From: JBFLXB01 sp964570625
GTDB taxonomy: Bacteria; Nitrospirota; Nitrospiria; 2-01-FULL-66-17
Assembly: GCA_964570625.1 (NCBI GenBank)
Contig: CAZMYW010000027.1
Location: 62,001 to 126,000 of the forward strand
Direction of reading: 5' to 3'
DNA length: 64,000 bases
Part shown: positions 35,585-45,261 of the stretch, piece by piece
Position numbering within the stretch: position 1 is the first letter of the stretch
Layout of the letters: each line of letters begins with the position of its first letter
Position numbers and translations under genes: made by a program
The notes under the pieces: model-generated
What the model saw: only the letters and a program-made list of their open reading frames with translations
Told to the model about the DNA's origin: nothing
Database searches by the model: none

Positions 35585-36942
35585 CTGGTTCCCTGATGTT
35601 TTTTCCCAACAAACTTGGAGCTTACCACGGGTATTTCACGAGCGGCCAGATCCGTTCGGCCCGCCAGAATACCGTCCCAGAGCCGACTCACGTTCTGGAC
35701 CTCAAGTCGGTTAGCCGTCCGATGAGCGGCAAGAGAACATCTCCTCAAAAGGTCAGGGGCGGTCAACAATTCTCGGAAGCGTTCGGCGAACGCCTCCGGC
35801 GTCCGGTCGGGTACGAGGTACCCGTTGATCCCGTCTTCAACTAAATCCGCCAGGTCTCCGACCTGTGAGACCACGGCCGGAAGGCCACACATCATGGCTT
35901 GAATCATCGCCTGCGACAGTCCCTCTGAGTCCGACGTCAGAACGAAAATCTTGGCCCGTCGCAACCATGTCTCAATCTGGTGCTGATGTCCGACGAAATG
36001 GACCTGTCGATCAAGCCCAAGGTCGGCTGAGAGCTGTTCGAGGCTGCCGCGAAGCGGCCCGTCGCCGACCACCGTTGCCCTCACGTGCGGAAGTGTGTCC
36101 CGCAGAGCGAGAATGGCGCGCAGAAAAACATCCACCCGTTTGACCGTCGATAAGCGCCCTACCAGGATGAGATCAACCGTTGGGGGAGCGTCCGCGGGAA
36201 AAAACACTTCTCCGCTGAAACCACCAGGAACGATGTGATACATCGTTCGAATCGACCGCTCGCGGAAAAATGTCTCAGCTCGCGTACCCATGGTTACGAT
36301 GATGTCGCACGCAGCAACGGCCCGAAGCAAATATCTCTCGATCACCGGATCCGGGACACCCAAGCGATTGAACAGTCGGTTTTCAGTCGCGTACCCCCCG
36401 CCCAATACTTCTCGCGGACCACCGCCACAAATGTACAGCGACCGAGCTCCGATCGTGCGGGCCAGAAGCACGGCCAACAACCCATTGACCAGCAGGTGAA
36501 ACCCTCCCACAATATGAGGCCGTGTGACGAGCGCCAGCCACATGAAGGTGAGAAGACGAGCAGGTACACCGCCAAGTACGCGACTCAGCCATCGTGGCGG
36601 ATAGACCGCTTCGACGTTGTCGATATGCGGAACCTGCGACGACGCCACCATCCGCAGACGGCGGCACTCCCGAGAACGCGCCAGCGGGATCACATGCGTC
36701 GCCAACCAGTGATCGGAATAGAAGGTTCCGGTCAAGAGGATATCCACTCCGTCAGATTCTACGGGTCGTTGGCGGGGACCTAAGCGACCCGCCACGCCGA
36801 CTGAAAACAGATACACCACCATGACCACCCGCAGCCAATATCGGAAAACCCACCGAAACACCCGACGAGCGGCGCCGGCGCGAGGTTGATCGGCCCCTGC
36901 CCAATCCGGGAGATCATCCTCGGAGGTGGACGAACTGATCAT
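35581..36942 (-). CDS. Glycosyltransferase family 4 protein with N-terminal hydrophobic segment
   Basis: 453 residues. A hydrophobic stretch (about 30-52) may tether it to the membrane. The transferase body has the donor-domain signatures DLILVGRLSTVKRVDVFL, VRATVVGDGPLRGSLEQL and TSDSEGLSQAMIQAMMCGLPAV. Both ends are ATGA overlaps with neighbours, so it is co-translated with them. Sugar specificity unknown. Confidence 0.88.
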   Translation of the reverse strand: MISSSTSEDDLPDWAGADQPRAGAARRVFRWVFRYWLRVVMVVYLFSVGVAGRLGPRQRPVESDGVDILLTGTFYSDHWLATHVIPLARSRECRRLRMVASSQVPHIDNVEAVYPPRWLSRVLGGVPARLLTFMWLALVTRPHIVGGFHLLVNGLLAVLLARTIGARSLYICGGGPREVLGGGYATENRLFNRLGVPDPVIERYLLRAVAACDIIVTMGTRAETFFRERSIRTMYHIVPGGFSGEVFFPADAPPTVDLILVGRLSTVKRVDVFLRAILALRDTLPHVRATVVGDGPLRGSLEQLSADLGLDRQVHFVGHQHQIETWLRRAKIFVLTSDSEGLSQAMIQAMMCGLPAVVSQVGDLADLVEDGINGYLVPDRTPEAFAERFRELLTAPDLLRRCSLAAHRTANRLEVQNVSRLWDGILAGRTDLAAREIPVVSSKFVGKKHQGTR

Positions 36943-38213
36943 TCAGGATCCCATGATGGAAACGTCAGCGGCCTCCACTCCACGGAAAGACTTGAACGGC
37001 CGGTCTCATCCGCAGGATTGGACACTACGTCCCGACGCTCCTGTCCATTCACCACCAGCCGAACGTGCTCGGGGTGTGGCACATACAGACACAGTCCCTG
37101 GACCAGGTCGTATCCACCGGTACCCTCCGGAGTTCTGACTTCGATAACAAGCCCATCGCTTGACTGGGTAGCTGTAATACGGGCCTCTCGCAGCATGCGA
37201 CAGTAGGTCAACAGTCGATGCGTGGTTGTCACCAGTAGTCGCCCGTCGCGCATGTACCGCGCCAAGCGATGCAAGGACTCTCTGGTCCGTGGGTTTAACG
37301 GCGCGTCATGCTCTCGGATTTTCCCGAGGTGCGTGTACAGGATCGAAACTCCACCGCGCGCCACCAGCCGGTCGAGCATCGGCTCCACGAGCACCTCCGC
37401 CAAACCATCCGCCGTCTCCCCTCGGCTCACCCCGCCCCAGTGGGGGTTTGCGCGAAGAAACTCCCAGACCGAGTGCCCACTACGCAACTGAGTCTCCCTG
37501 ACCACTTGGTTCGCCGCGTGGATCTCGTATTTCTGAGATCCGAACCGTGCCAGGACTCCCTTGACAAACTCTTTGGCAACCGTCCTTGACGACACCAACG
37601 GATGACTCATTGTTCCAATACCGTCGAGTTGTCTGGGGACGTCTTGACCGATCACGCTCGTCACGCGACCGCGCCACACGTACCGGACCCCGTAGTCATA
37701 CGTCAGGTCTGCGTGGAACACCTCCGTTCCGGGCAGATCCCCTTGTCCCCGCATGATGTCCGGACCGAAGTTCGAAGGTGCCACGCCGTGATCGATCCAG
37801 ACCTCCAGCCGGCAACGGTGCCGAGACAATTCGTCGAGCGCTCGTTCGGCGTCCTTGCGCGTGGTCGCCAGATCGCCGAACGAATGGAAGCAATCGATAT
37901 GGCCGCTGTGAATCAACGCCCGGATCATATCGCGCCCCGCGCCGTCGGTGTTCCAGTATGCAAACTGGTCCGGCGGCATATCAAAATACATCGTATTACC
38001 GACCTCTAAACCGACGCCGGGCCCCATCGCCGTCTGTTGGGTGGTATTGAGATATCGAGTGGTCTCCCAATAGACGTGACGATTCGGCGTTTCATCGAGA
38101 TCGCTACAGATGGCCATCATCGCACGGTAGGGAAACGGAAACCTCCGACGCTCGACAGCCGCCGTGTCCCGCTCTTCTACCTGGATATGCTGGGCTATGG
38201 TGGTCATCCCCAA
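36939..38213 (-). CDS. Divergent polysaccharide deacetylase-like protein
   Basis: 424 residues. The N-terminal ~280 residues show features of a NodB-type barrel: MMAICSDLDETPN (paired Asp), HIDCFHSFGDL (His), and LEVWIDHGVAPSNFG (another His). The order is right for a metal-dependent deacetylase or polysaccharide hydrolase, but the TFDDG core is not conserved, so activity is uncertain. A beta-rich tail of ~100 residues follows (VVNGQERRDVVSNPADETG). It is embedded in the EPS operon and overlaps the GT4 gene. I know no named family for it. Confidence 0.55.
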   Translation of the reverse strand: MGMTTIAQHIQVEERDTAAVERRRFPFPYRAMMAICSDLDETPNRHVYWETTRYLNTTQQTAMGPGVGLEVGNTMYFDMPPDQFAYWNTDGAGRDMIRALIHSGHIDCFHSFGDLATTRKDAERALDELSRHRCRLEVWIDHGVAPSNFGPDIMRGQGDLPGTEVFHADLTYDYGVRYVWRGRVTSVIGQDVPRQLDGIGTMSHPLVSSRTVAKEFVKGVLARFGSQKYEIHAANQVVRETQLRSGHSVWEFLRANPHWGGVSRGETADGLAEVLVEPMLDRLVARGGVSILYTHLGKIREHDAPLNPRTRESLHRLARYMRDGRLLVTTTHRLLTYCRMLREARITATQSSDGLVIEVRTPEGTGGYDLVQGLCLYVPHPEHVRLVVNGQERRDVVSNPADETGRSSLSVEWRPLTFPSWDPE

Positions 38214-38218
38214 TCAGC

Positions 38219-39154
38219 CTAAAGACGACGAGCGCTCCCCCAATCCTCCGAACGTCCGAGAAGCCGCCAGACCACCGAGGAGGAGAACGCCACAATTCCG
38301 CTCATGATCAACATCTCGCCGAAATCCTCGATGAACGCGACGGTCCTCCGAATCTCGAGCAGAGCCGGAAGTCGGTCCACCAGATCGATAACAACCCCAA
38401 AGAATCCCAGGCACCCTACGCCAGCGATCACCCATCTCCCCGTTCGCCGAACCGTTTCAGGTGCCTGCCAGTATCCCCAGGCCAGCAGCGCACCGAACAC
38501 GCCGACCGGGACCAACGTGCTCAGGATTTCACCGATGTCCTCCATCCTCACCCCGATAGGGTCCGCCATGACGGACAGGTCGATCGTTCCGGCAAGCCAG
38601 GCCCCGACCTGTTCGTGATACTTCAGTGAGTCGTCCAGAAACAGAAATGCAAACAGGAGAGCGAACCCCACGTATATCGCCTGACGAGATAGCAGGAAAA
38701 TCCGGACGAAGAGCCCGCTCACGAAGATCTCCTTGATGTATTGGAAGACCTCAGGAAACCCCCAATCCACACGAATGCTGAAGGCTCCACCGTATCGTTC
38801 ACTCAACACACCCAAGACAATGTCTCCCACCAAGAGAATTCCCAGGGACAGCCAAACCGACCGCACCTCAAACGCGAGGAACAGCGCGGCTGCCAACGTC
38901 AATATCACGTGTACTCCGACGACTATCCGATCCGCCTTGGCGGTGTAATAAGTTAGCGAGTGTTGCTCCCTATTTTGCAAGAGCGCATTGAGCCTATTCC
39001 ACGATGTGTTGCGGTACATGCTCGCAATAAGACGATGCGCCGCCCATTGTGCGATCACCCAGCTCACGCACAGGGCGGCGACGACGAGTGCGGCGCGGAC
39101 CGCCCGCTCTCGGTTATTCTGCGGCGCCCAGATCATTCGAAGTGGGCTCGTCAT
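38219..39154 (-). CDS. Uncharacterised multi-pass membrane protein
   Basis: 311 residues with about seven hydrophobic segments, for example AALVVAALCVSWVIAQWAAH, VHVILTLAAALFLAFEV and AIYVGFALLFAFLFLDDSL. No catalytic motif was recognised. It overlaps the flippase gene by four bases (ATGA) and lies between flippase and deacetylase-like gene, so a role in assembly or modification of the polysaccharide is inferred only from position. Confidence 0.6.
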   Translation of the reverse strand: MTSPLRMIWAPQNNRERAVRAALVVAALCVSWVIAQWAAHRLIASMYRNTSWNRLNALLQNREQHSLTYYTAKADRIVVGVHVILTLAAALFLAFEVRSVWLSLGILLVGDIVLGVLSERYGGAFSIRVDWGFPEVFQYIKEIFVSGLFVRIFLLSRQAIYVGFALLFAFLFLDDSLKYHEQVGAWLAGTIDLSVMADPIGVRMEDIGEILSTLVPVGVFGALLAWGYWQAPETVRRTGRWVIAGVGCLGFFGVVIDLVDRLPALLEIRRTVAFIEDFGEMLIMSGIVAFSSSVVWRLLGRSEDWGSARRL

Positions 39155-40809
39155 GAGCCGTTCGCTTCTCGTCGCCGTATTTTCATGCCAGTTATGGATG
39201 CCAATTTACCCAGCAGCCTCATGCGAACGGACTCCGGCAGCAACCACCGCCAATAAAGCCCTCCCAATAACAGAACGCCGACAAACCCTCCGAGCACAAA
39301 TTCCCCCATTCCATGCCCGGGAAACACCCAACCAGCCACCATCAGCCACAGGGCGAACGCGACTCCGCAAGAGACCGGAACAGAAAACACCTCACGGATA
39401 TATCTATTCAATGGGATGTTCAATTGCCGACAGGCGTACACGGGAATCGTGATGCCGTTCCCCACCGTAAGGGCAACCGCTATCAGAATACAGGCGCGCT
39501 CAAGAGTCCACCCCGAGAGCGAAAACCACACCGCCCCTGTCCCATAGATGCCGACGATGACCAACAGGTTCAACAATGCCACCCGGCCATGAAGGTTCAT
39601 CCCCATGAGAATCCTCAGGGTCGGGCTCTGAGAAACCGGGAGGAAGTAGCCGGCCGCCAGAATCGCCAGCAGGGTTCCAGCTTCATAGTTCGGTCCCATC
39701 CAGATGCGGAGGACGTGATCGCCAAACACTCCCAACACCATGACCATCGGAAGGGTGAATGCCACTCCGTAGCGGGTGGTGTCGATTAGAAACTGCTTCA
39801 ACTCGCCATCTCTCCCGGTCCCTTGAATGGCCCCGGCGGTCGGCGTCAGGACGAACGAGAACTTCTGAATAAAGGTCTCCACGTGGCGGACCAACGCGAC
39901 TGGACGAGCCAATACGGCCAAAGCAGCAGGACCCAATGCCCCTGCGACAAAGACGCTGGTCGTTTGGACGGTAATCAACGGCGGAAGACTCGCCACCACG
40001 GTCTTCCCACCGAACAGAATCATTTCCTTCAGCTGTGAGCCATCGACATCTCGGACCCGAATTCGCAGCTCGGGACAGATTCGAAACGCGAGTACCATAC
40101 GAACCACTTCGGTCATAACCACCGCCACGAGATACACGGCGCTCAGACTTCGAAGATCTCCACCCAGTAGCAACGCGGCAATCATGCCGAACACGCTAAT
40201 GGAATATCCCCCGGCGTTCAGCGCATTATAGATATCCCAGCGATGGCAGCCCGTCATCACCCCGCGGAACGCATCCAGGGCCATCTGGACGGCCACACTT
40301 GCGCCGAGAAGGCCCACCACCCACTGCGCGTCGTCCAGCTCAGCGCCCAACCGCTCTACAAAAAAGATCGGCAGACACCACACCAGCAGCGCGGTGATGA
40401 GCAACACAACCAGTCCGATGACCAACTGGATGCACACAACGGACGAAATGGCCCTACCAAGACCTATCACATCGTGACTTGCCCGGAATTTTGCGACGTA
40501 GCGATTGACCGACGACCCGACGCCGAGACTCGCCACATTCAGATAGTGCACGAGCGACCAACAGAAATCCCAAATGCCCAGCGAGACCTGCCCCACGTAC
40601 TCGTCGATCAAACGCGGCATCACAAAGCCAGCCGCGATAAAAACCAGGTACCCGCCCCAACTCGCGATGACGTTCCGTCCCAGGCGATCGCGGCCGGTGA
40701 GATCCTCTTTCTTTCGGGCCGATGCCGTACCCTCGACCTTGGACGTGCCCATTCCTTCGTTCAGGACCAGCGGGTGCTTCTCCGATTGTTCACCTCGTCG
40801 TTCAGGCAT
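39151..40809 (-). CDS. Oligosaccharide flippase (MATE/MVF-type, Wzx-like)
   Basis: About 552 residues from the ATG at 40809, which overlaps the sulfotransferase stop by eight bases. Around 12-14 transmembrane segments begin after a charged ~50-residue leader (VIASWGGYLVFIAAGFVMPRLI is the first). The layout is that of Wzx/polysaccharide-biosynthesis export proteins that flip lipid-linked repeats across the inner membrane. Together with the O-antigen ligase-like protein and the Wzz-like protein it suggests a Wzx/Wzy-dependent route. Confidence 0.82.
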   Translation of the reverse strand: MPERRGEQSEKHPLVLNEGMGTSKVEGTASARKKEDLTGRDRLGRNVIASWGGYLVFIAAGFVMPRLIDEYVGQVSLGIWDFCWSLVHYLNVASLGVGSSVNRYVAKFRASHDVIGLGRAISSVVCIQLVIGLVVLLITALLVWCLPIFFVERLGAELDDAQWVVGLLGASVAVQMALDAFRGVMTGCHRWDIYNALNAGGYSISVFGMIAALLLGGDLRSLSAVYLVAVVMTEVVRMVLAFRICPELRIRVRDVDGSQLKEMILFGGKTVVASLPPLITVQTTSVFVAGALGPAALAVLARPVALVRHVETFIQKFSFVLTPTAGAIQGTGRDGELKQFLIDTTRYGVAFTLPMVMVLGVFGDHVLRIWMGPNYEAGTLLAILAAGYFLPVSQSPTLRILMGMNLHGRVALLNLLVIVGIYGTGAVWFSLSGWTLERACILIAVALTVGNGITIPVYACRQLNIPLNRYIREVFSVPVSCGVAFALWLMVAGWVFPGHGMGEFVLGGFVGVLLLGGLYWRWLLPESVRMRLLGKLASITGMKIRRREANGS

Positions 40810-41827
40810 ATCCCAACCGACGATTCGTCGCCCCGGCCACAGACTGAAATACATCGAGATCCGAGGGGGACAACTCAGCCTTCCATCGCTCGTCCAGGCG
40901 AATTTCACTCATGGTATCAAGGCGCATTCCGTTTCCAATGACGTGATGTGGGCGCGCCCGAAAATCCGAAATCGTCACGTCGGCCTGGACACCTAGGAAA
41001 GAAAATACGGATGCCAAGGTGGTCGTGGGCTCGGTACAAAGACGCTCGTAACGAACTTCCGTCCACTGTGACCGACTCACTTGCGCCAAGACCGCCTCAG
41101 CTTCTTCATTGCTGCGGCGCCATTCGGACGCTGCGTCGGCCATCGACCGATGGGTCGGAGCCCGCAACGTCCCAGCGCCGCCCCCGCGCCGAAGTGGGTC
41201 GGACGCATCGGCGAAGCGGCCTGGGTCGAGATAGGTCAGCGCGACTCCACGCCCGTCCCGGACCAATCTGACGACGCGGACGTCGAGCGCGGGATTGCGC
41301 AGGAGGTACTTGAGTCGCAACCCGATTTTCGAGGAATCTACGATGACTGATCGCCCCGTCTCCTCCAGTACAGACGCCATCAACGCATGATTCAACGCCT
41401 GAATACGCGACCATTCGCGTCGCCATCTCGGCGAGCACGCCAGCGCGGCATCGCGGAGCGCCTCCAGTGCAGGGCCGCGATGCAGGGGCTTCAGCAAACG
41501 CTTCCCATACGGAGTGGCGCCGGACCGAATGTCGGTTCCGGCTTTCGTGATGTCGAAGGAGAATCCTCGCTTCGCCATACGTTGAGTAATCGCGTTCCAG
41601 AACATGCACTCCTTGATTCGCATGAGACACGAACAGCGGTACTGGTCGGCATCCCCGAGCGAAGTGACCTTTAATTCGCCGACCGTCGCAATGTCGGGAT
41701 GAGCGCCCAGAAGCATCGCGAGCAGGGTTGACCCAGAATGGCTCGCGGACAGGATGTAGGCCAGACGGATCTTCCCGTTATCCACGGAACGGTCCAGGGC
41801 GCCCCCCAAGTATCGGTGCGTATCCAT
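40802..41827 (-). CDS. Sulfotransferase family protein
   Basis: About 341 residues from the ATG at 41827. The PAPS 5'-phosphosulfate loop is ILSASHSGSTLLAMLLGAHP near the N-terminus, the 3'-phosphate site VIVDSSKIGLRLKYLL lies mid-protein, and VRLVRDGRGVALTYL follows. It overlaps the O-antigen ligase gene by 50 bases from this ATG; an in-frame GTG at 41785 would reduce the overlap to eight bases, similar to other junctions here. It would sulfate a sugar of the polysaccharide using PAPS. No PAPS-synthesis genes are in the window. Confidence 0.82.
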   Translation of the reverse strand: MDTHRYLGGALDRSVDNGKIRLAYILSASHSGSTLLAMLLGAHPDIATVGELKVTSLGDADQYRCSCLMRIKECMFWNAITQRMAKRGFSFDITKAGTDIRSGATPYGKRLLKPLHRGPALEALRDAALACSPRWRREWSRIQALNHALMASVLEETGRSVIVDSSKIGLRLKYLLRNPALDVRVVRLVRDGRGVALTYLDPGRFADASDPLRRGGGAGTLRAPTHRSMADAASEWRRSNEEAEAVLAQVSRSQWTEVRYERLCTEPTTTLASVFSFLGVQADVTISDFRARPHHVIGNGMRLDTMSEIRLDERWKAELSPSDLDVFQSVAGATNRRLGYA

Positions 41828-43259
41828 AGGCCTCAACGGTGTCCGCTGACTCGGCTTCTCGAGAGGCGATCTGGACGGCACGATCCTGATAGACGCGCAG
41901 CATCAGACCGACGGCGCACCAGAGCCCGACAACACCCTCTTCGGGATAGAAACTCTGGCTCCCTAACGCAGCGACCAGGAGGGCCAGGACCAGGGAAAGT
42001 GCAGCACCGCCAACCGCGACGTATTCTGGATTCGCCTGGTCTCGAAAGAGGCGCAAACCATAGAGCAAGACGGTGAAGTAGAACGCCACAACTGGGAGCA
42101 TCCCGATCACGCCGTTGTCCAAGACAAACTGGAGGTAAGCGTTGTGTGGATGCGGAAAGCTTTCACCGAATTCGGTCCACAAGTAACTACTGATGCCGGT
42201 CCGCTTCATACCTTCTCTACCGTATCCTATCCATGGCGCTTCAAGTATCCGGTCAATCACATAGGGCCACGCCACATTCCGCCCGGCCGTGACCGTGTAC
42301 AGGTCGGGTCCCGACTCTTCGAAGGTGTCCTCTTCTCCGTGGAGCCTGACATTCGTGTCGCGGGTCTCCTCGGTAAATCCCTGAAGCATCCGTTCCTTGG
42401 CTGCCGGCACGAGCGAGATCACCAGCGCCACGACGAGGGGCGCCAACAGCACATACGCCCGCCACCGGAAAAAGAGTACGACCAATCCGACCACTCCCCA
42501 TGTTGCATATCCGGTTCGCCCACCCGTCAGCATTTGCCCGAACAGCACCATTGCGCTCGCCCCCAGGATTCCGAGAGCGGCAAGACGTCCCTGGACGAGG
42601 CCTCTTGCACAAAAAATCGCCCATGAGGCACCGGCTAACATCATGGAAAGGTTGACCCGATGGTACCCGACTTCGCTGCGAAGAATCTTCGAGCTCCTTC
42701 CCTCTAGATCAGCGCCGCTCACAAGGGTGTCCAGCGGCATCCATTTGATGACTTGTATGGCCAACAACACATAGACGCCTAGAATTGCGGTTAGCGCCCA
42801 CATCAATCGTTCCCGGCTCCGACACCCGTCGAAAAGTAGGAACGCCGGGATGACCCACTTCAAGGTGTTAACCAACTCCTCACTGACCAGCGAGGAGGCC
42901 GACGGCGGGCTTTGGAGAGTGAGCCACGCCCATTCATTGAGCCCGCTGCGGTCATGTAACATCCGAAAAAATCCGATCACGATGACCGCCGCGTAGAGCA
43001 CAAGCCAGAGGTTCATATGGCGAGGCATGTCCCAGGTGAGGCCTTCTTCTCTACGACGGACCAGCCAGGCCCCCAGCACGGAGGCCAATACCAGGTTCCA
43101 CGGGTTGAGACCTTGAATGCCGAGCAAGGTTCGAGGCATGTCGGGATGCTCGACAACGGCCATCAGCAGAATCGCACCGCACAGAGCCTTGTACCAATCC
43201 CTCCAGGCATAGATCGTCAGAAAGGTGACGAACAACATCAGCAAGGTCAGCCTGATCAA
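41778..43259 (-). CDS. O-antigen ligase/polymerase-like membrane protein
   Basis: 493 residues starting at a TTG whose bases overlap the stop of the WecG-like gene (TTGA), with GGAGG five bases upstream. Upstream in-frame starts would overlap that gene deeply. About 12 transmembrane segments surround a large periplasmic loop containing LEAPWIGYGREGMKRTG and SFPHPHNAYLQFVLDNGVIG, the WaaL/Wzy signature. It should polymerise or ligate the undecaprenyl-linked repeat. The ~25-residue tail is Gly/Pro-rich. Confidence 0.85.
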   Translation of the reverse strand: MIRLTLLMLFVTFLTIYAWRDWYKALCGAILLMAVVEHPDMPRTLLGIQGLNPWNLVLASVLGAWLVRRREEGLTWDMPRHMNLWLVLYAAVIVIGFFRMLHDRSGLNEWAWLTLQSPPSASSLVSEELVNTLKWVIPAFLLFDGCRSRERLMWALTAILGVYVLLAIQVIKWMPLDTLVSGADLEGRSSKILRSEVGYHRVNLSMMLAGASWAIFCARGLVQGRLAALGILGASAMVLFGQMLTGGRTGYATWGVVGLVVLFFRWRAYVLLAPLVVALVISLVPAAKERMLQGFTEETRDTNVRLHGEEDTFEESGPDLYTVTAGRNVAWPYVIDRILEAPWIGYGREGMKRTGISSYLWTEFGESFPHPHNAYLQFVLDNGVIGMLPVVAFYFTVLLYGLRLFRDQANPEYVAVGGAALSLVLALLVAALGSQSFYPEEGVVGLWCAVGLMLRVYQDRAVQIASREAESADTVEAYGYAPILGGRPGPFRG

Positions 43260-44041
43260 CGAGACCTCCGCTGGTGAAACAACCCGCCGAACCACTCCGA
43301 AATTACCATGCCGCAGAACAACGTGTTCGTGACCAAGTATCGCCGCCACAGCCGACGGGGCTCTTGTTTGACGCGGTAAAGCCACTCAAGGCCCAACCGC
43401 TGCCATCGATCCGGAGCGCGCTCGACCTTCCCGGCCATGACGTCGAACGATCCTCCCACCCCATGGCACACCGGTACGCCGATTCGTTCGCTCCATCTCG
43501 CGAGGAATTGCTCCTTTTTCGGCGACGTCATGGCGACCAGCAAAATATCGGCCCGGGACTTGGCGATCACCTCCGCAATACCCTCTTCCTCCTTCGCGCC
43601 GTAGTACCCGTTTCGACGGCCGACCAGTTGGACCTTCGGGAAGTCCGCGGCAATCCGCTCACCCACTTTTTGAGACACTTCTTCCGTCGCGCCGAAACAA
43701 AACACGCGGTAAGCGCGCTGATTGCCGCGTCGTAGCATCTCGAACATCAAATCGATGCCCGCCACCCGTTCCGGCAACGATTGACCGAGGAGGCGACTCG
43801 CCCACACCACCGCCATACCGTCGGCGACGATCACATCGGACGACAACACGTCTCGGCGAAGCTCGTCATCACTCGCCATGGTGACGATCTTGGCAGCGTT
43901 CACCACACCGATCTGCAGGGATCCTCGGTTGGCAATGGTGTGGTCGACCATGTCCAACACCTCGTTCATAGTCAGCGGGTGGATTGGGATCCCGAATAGA
44001 AGGACGGGGGATCTGATCCCGCAACGCTCGGGGTCAGACAT
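43256..44041 (-). CDS. WecG/TagA/CpsF-family glycosyltransferase
   Basis: About 261 residues from the ATG at 44041, which overlaps the preceding gene by eight bases. Its SD is too close, and the ATG at 44086 is an alternative. Family marks are VLLFGIPIHPLTMNEVLDMV, VVNAAKIVTMA, IVADGMAVVWASRLLG, ERVAGIDLM, FCFGATEEVSQKV and VGGSFDVMAGKVERAP. It transfers ManNAc- or related sugars onto lipid-linked intermediates. WecB, which supplies ManNAc-type donors, is in the same locus and fits this role. Confidence 0.9.
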   Translation of the reverse strand: MSDPERCGIRSPVLLFGIPIHPLTMNEVLDMVDHTIANRGSLQIGVVNAAKIVTMASDDELRRDVLSSDVIVADGMAVVWASRLLGQSLPERVAGIDLMFEMLRRGNQRAYRVFCFGATEEVSQKVGERIAADFPKVQLVGRRNGYYGAKEEEGIAEVIAKSRADILLVAMTSPKKEQFLARWSERIGVPVCHGVGGSFDVMAGKVERAPDRWQRLGLEWLYRVKQEPRRLWRRYLVTNTLFCGMVISEWFGGLFHQRRSR

Positions 44042-45185
44042 CTCCTTGTCGGTCCCATCGATTCGCTCGGTCTTCAGGCCAGGCATAGAGCAACCAGCCG
44101 AGGTGATAGGGACGATCCTCGTAGTCAACCGCCACCGGGGGGAACACGGTGTCCAGTCCCGGCACTCGCAAGGCGGGATGGATGCGACTCGCCAGGGCCT
44201 GCATCGCCCGGAAGGACTTACTCGTTCCGCGTCGGAAGACGCTCCGCCAGATCAGGTCGTTATCGAGATCGATCAAGGAGGCGCCGATCTCCGGAGCGTC
44301 GGCCAGCCAGTCCAGCCCCTTCTGCAGCGCGTGATCACAGTCGGGCCCGCCTGCCTCCCGAACGGCCGTCAGAGCCATCGGGGCCATGGCGTCTTGATGA
44401 ATGGCGTATACGGGATACCGCTCGAATACGTCTCCGGTCCTTCGGTCGTAGTGCCACCACCATTGTCCGGCAGCGCCTTGGAGGCGACAAATGGTCTCCG
44501 CACACCGGCTCGCCGCATCAAGCGCCGCGTGATGACCTGATTTGCGCGCATACATGGACAACGCGTGGATGGGATAGACGAGGTCGGCGAAACAGGCTAC
44601 GTGTGATCGCAAGCCGTCGTGTCCCACCACAGCCGGAAACAGGCCGGTCTTGGCTCCGAATGTCGTCACCAATCGGGTTGCCAGCTGTTCACTGAGTTTC
44701 CCAGGAGGTGCCTCCAGGTCGCTACACAGGGCCGTCAACGCCCACGAGAGCTCCACGGTCGGTTGCGGCCGTTGGGTAGACGCCAAGGTCTCGAGCCGTT
44801 CGCGGATCGAACGACGGTCCGGATCCCCGATCGCGCAGGCGGCCCACAAGGTCAGGGCGACGTCCCCCAGATTGTCAACACGCGCGATGTCCTGTCTGAG
44901 CCGATCGCTGACCTGGAAGAGGCTGTGACCCTGAAGTGTCGCCGCGACAACCGGCGTTGCCTCTCGAGCCAGGCCGATCAGCGAGATGGCGGTATAGCGA
45001 CGGCTGACCCCTTCGGGCTGAATGCCGGACCGGGTCTTGCGCAGACGAAAGACGAACAGCCGTTCGGAAGGGAGATACATCCGAGCGAGACCCGTGATCG
45101 CCATGGCCCTGAGATCCGAGACCACCTGGCGCTCATTGACCGGCGTCTTCGTTGGCTGCCGGAGTTGTCCGCTATCGCCCATCAT
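44034..45185 (-). CDS. Uncharacterised alpha-toroid protein of EPS locus
   Basis: 383 residues, all-helical, with repeated pairs of helices and aromatic/acidic clusters such as QWWWHYDRRTGDVFERYPVYAIHQDAM near residue 238-263 (read in two parts). The pattern suggests an alpha/alpha barrel like those of unsaturated glucuronyl hydrolases or prenyl-cyclase-like folds, but no catalytic motif can be fixed. No signal peptide, so cytosolic. It lies between the NodB deacetylase and the WecG-like gene. Function unknown. Confidence 0.55.
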   Translation of the reverse strand: MMGDSGQLRQPTKTPVNERQVVSDLRAMAITGLARMYLPSERLFVFRLRKTRSGIQPEGVSRRYTAISLIGLAREATPVVAATLQGHSLFQVSDRLRQDIARVDNLGDVALTLWAACAIGDPDRRSIRERLETLASTQRPQPTVELSWALTALCSDLEAPPGKLSEQLATRLVTTFGAKTGLFPAVVGHDGLRSHVACFADLVYPIHALSMYARKSGHHAALDAASRCAETICRLQGAAGQWWWHYDRRTGDVFERYPVYAIHQDAMAPMALTAVREAGGPDCDHALQKGLDWLADAPEIGASLIDLDNDLIWRSVFRRGTSKSFRAMQALASRIHPALRVPGLDTVFPPVAVDYEDRPYHLGWLLYAWPEDRANRWDRQGDV

Positions 45186-45261
45186 TCACCCTATTCCTTG
45201 ATCCCCTGCTTCGCCACGCCGGACACTCCGACCGACTGGCAGCCAGGGACGCACTCTCGCT

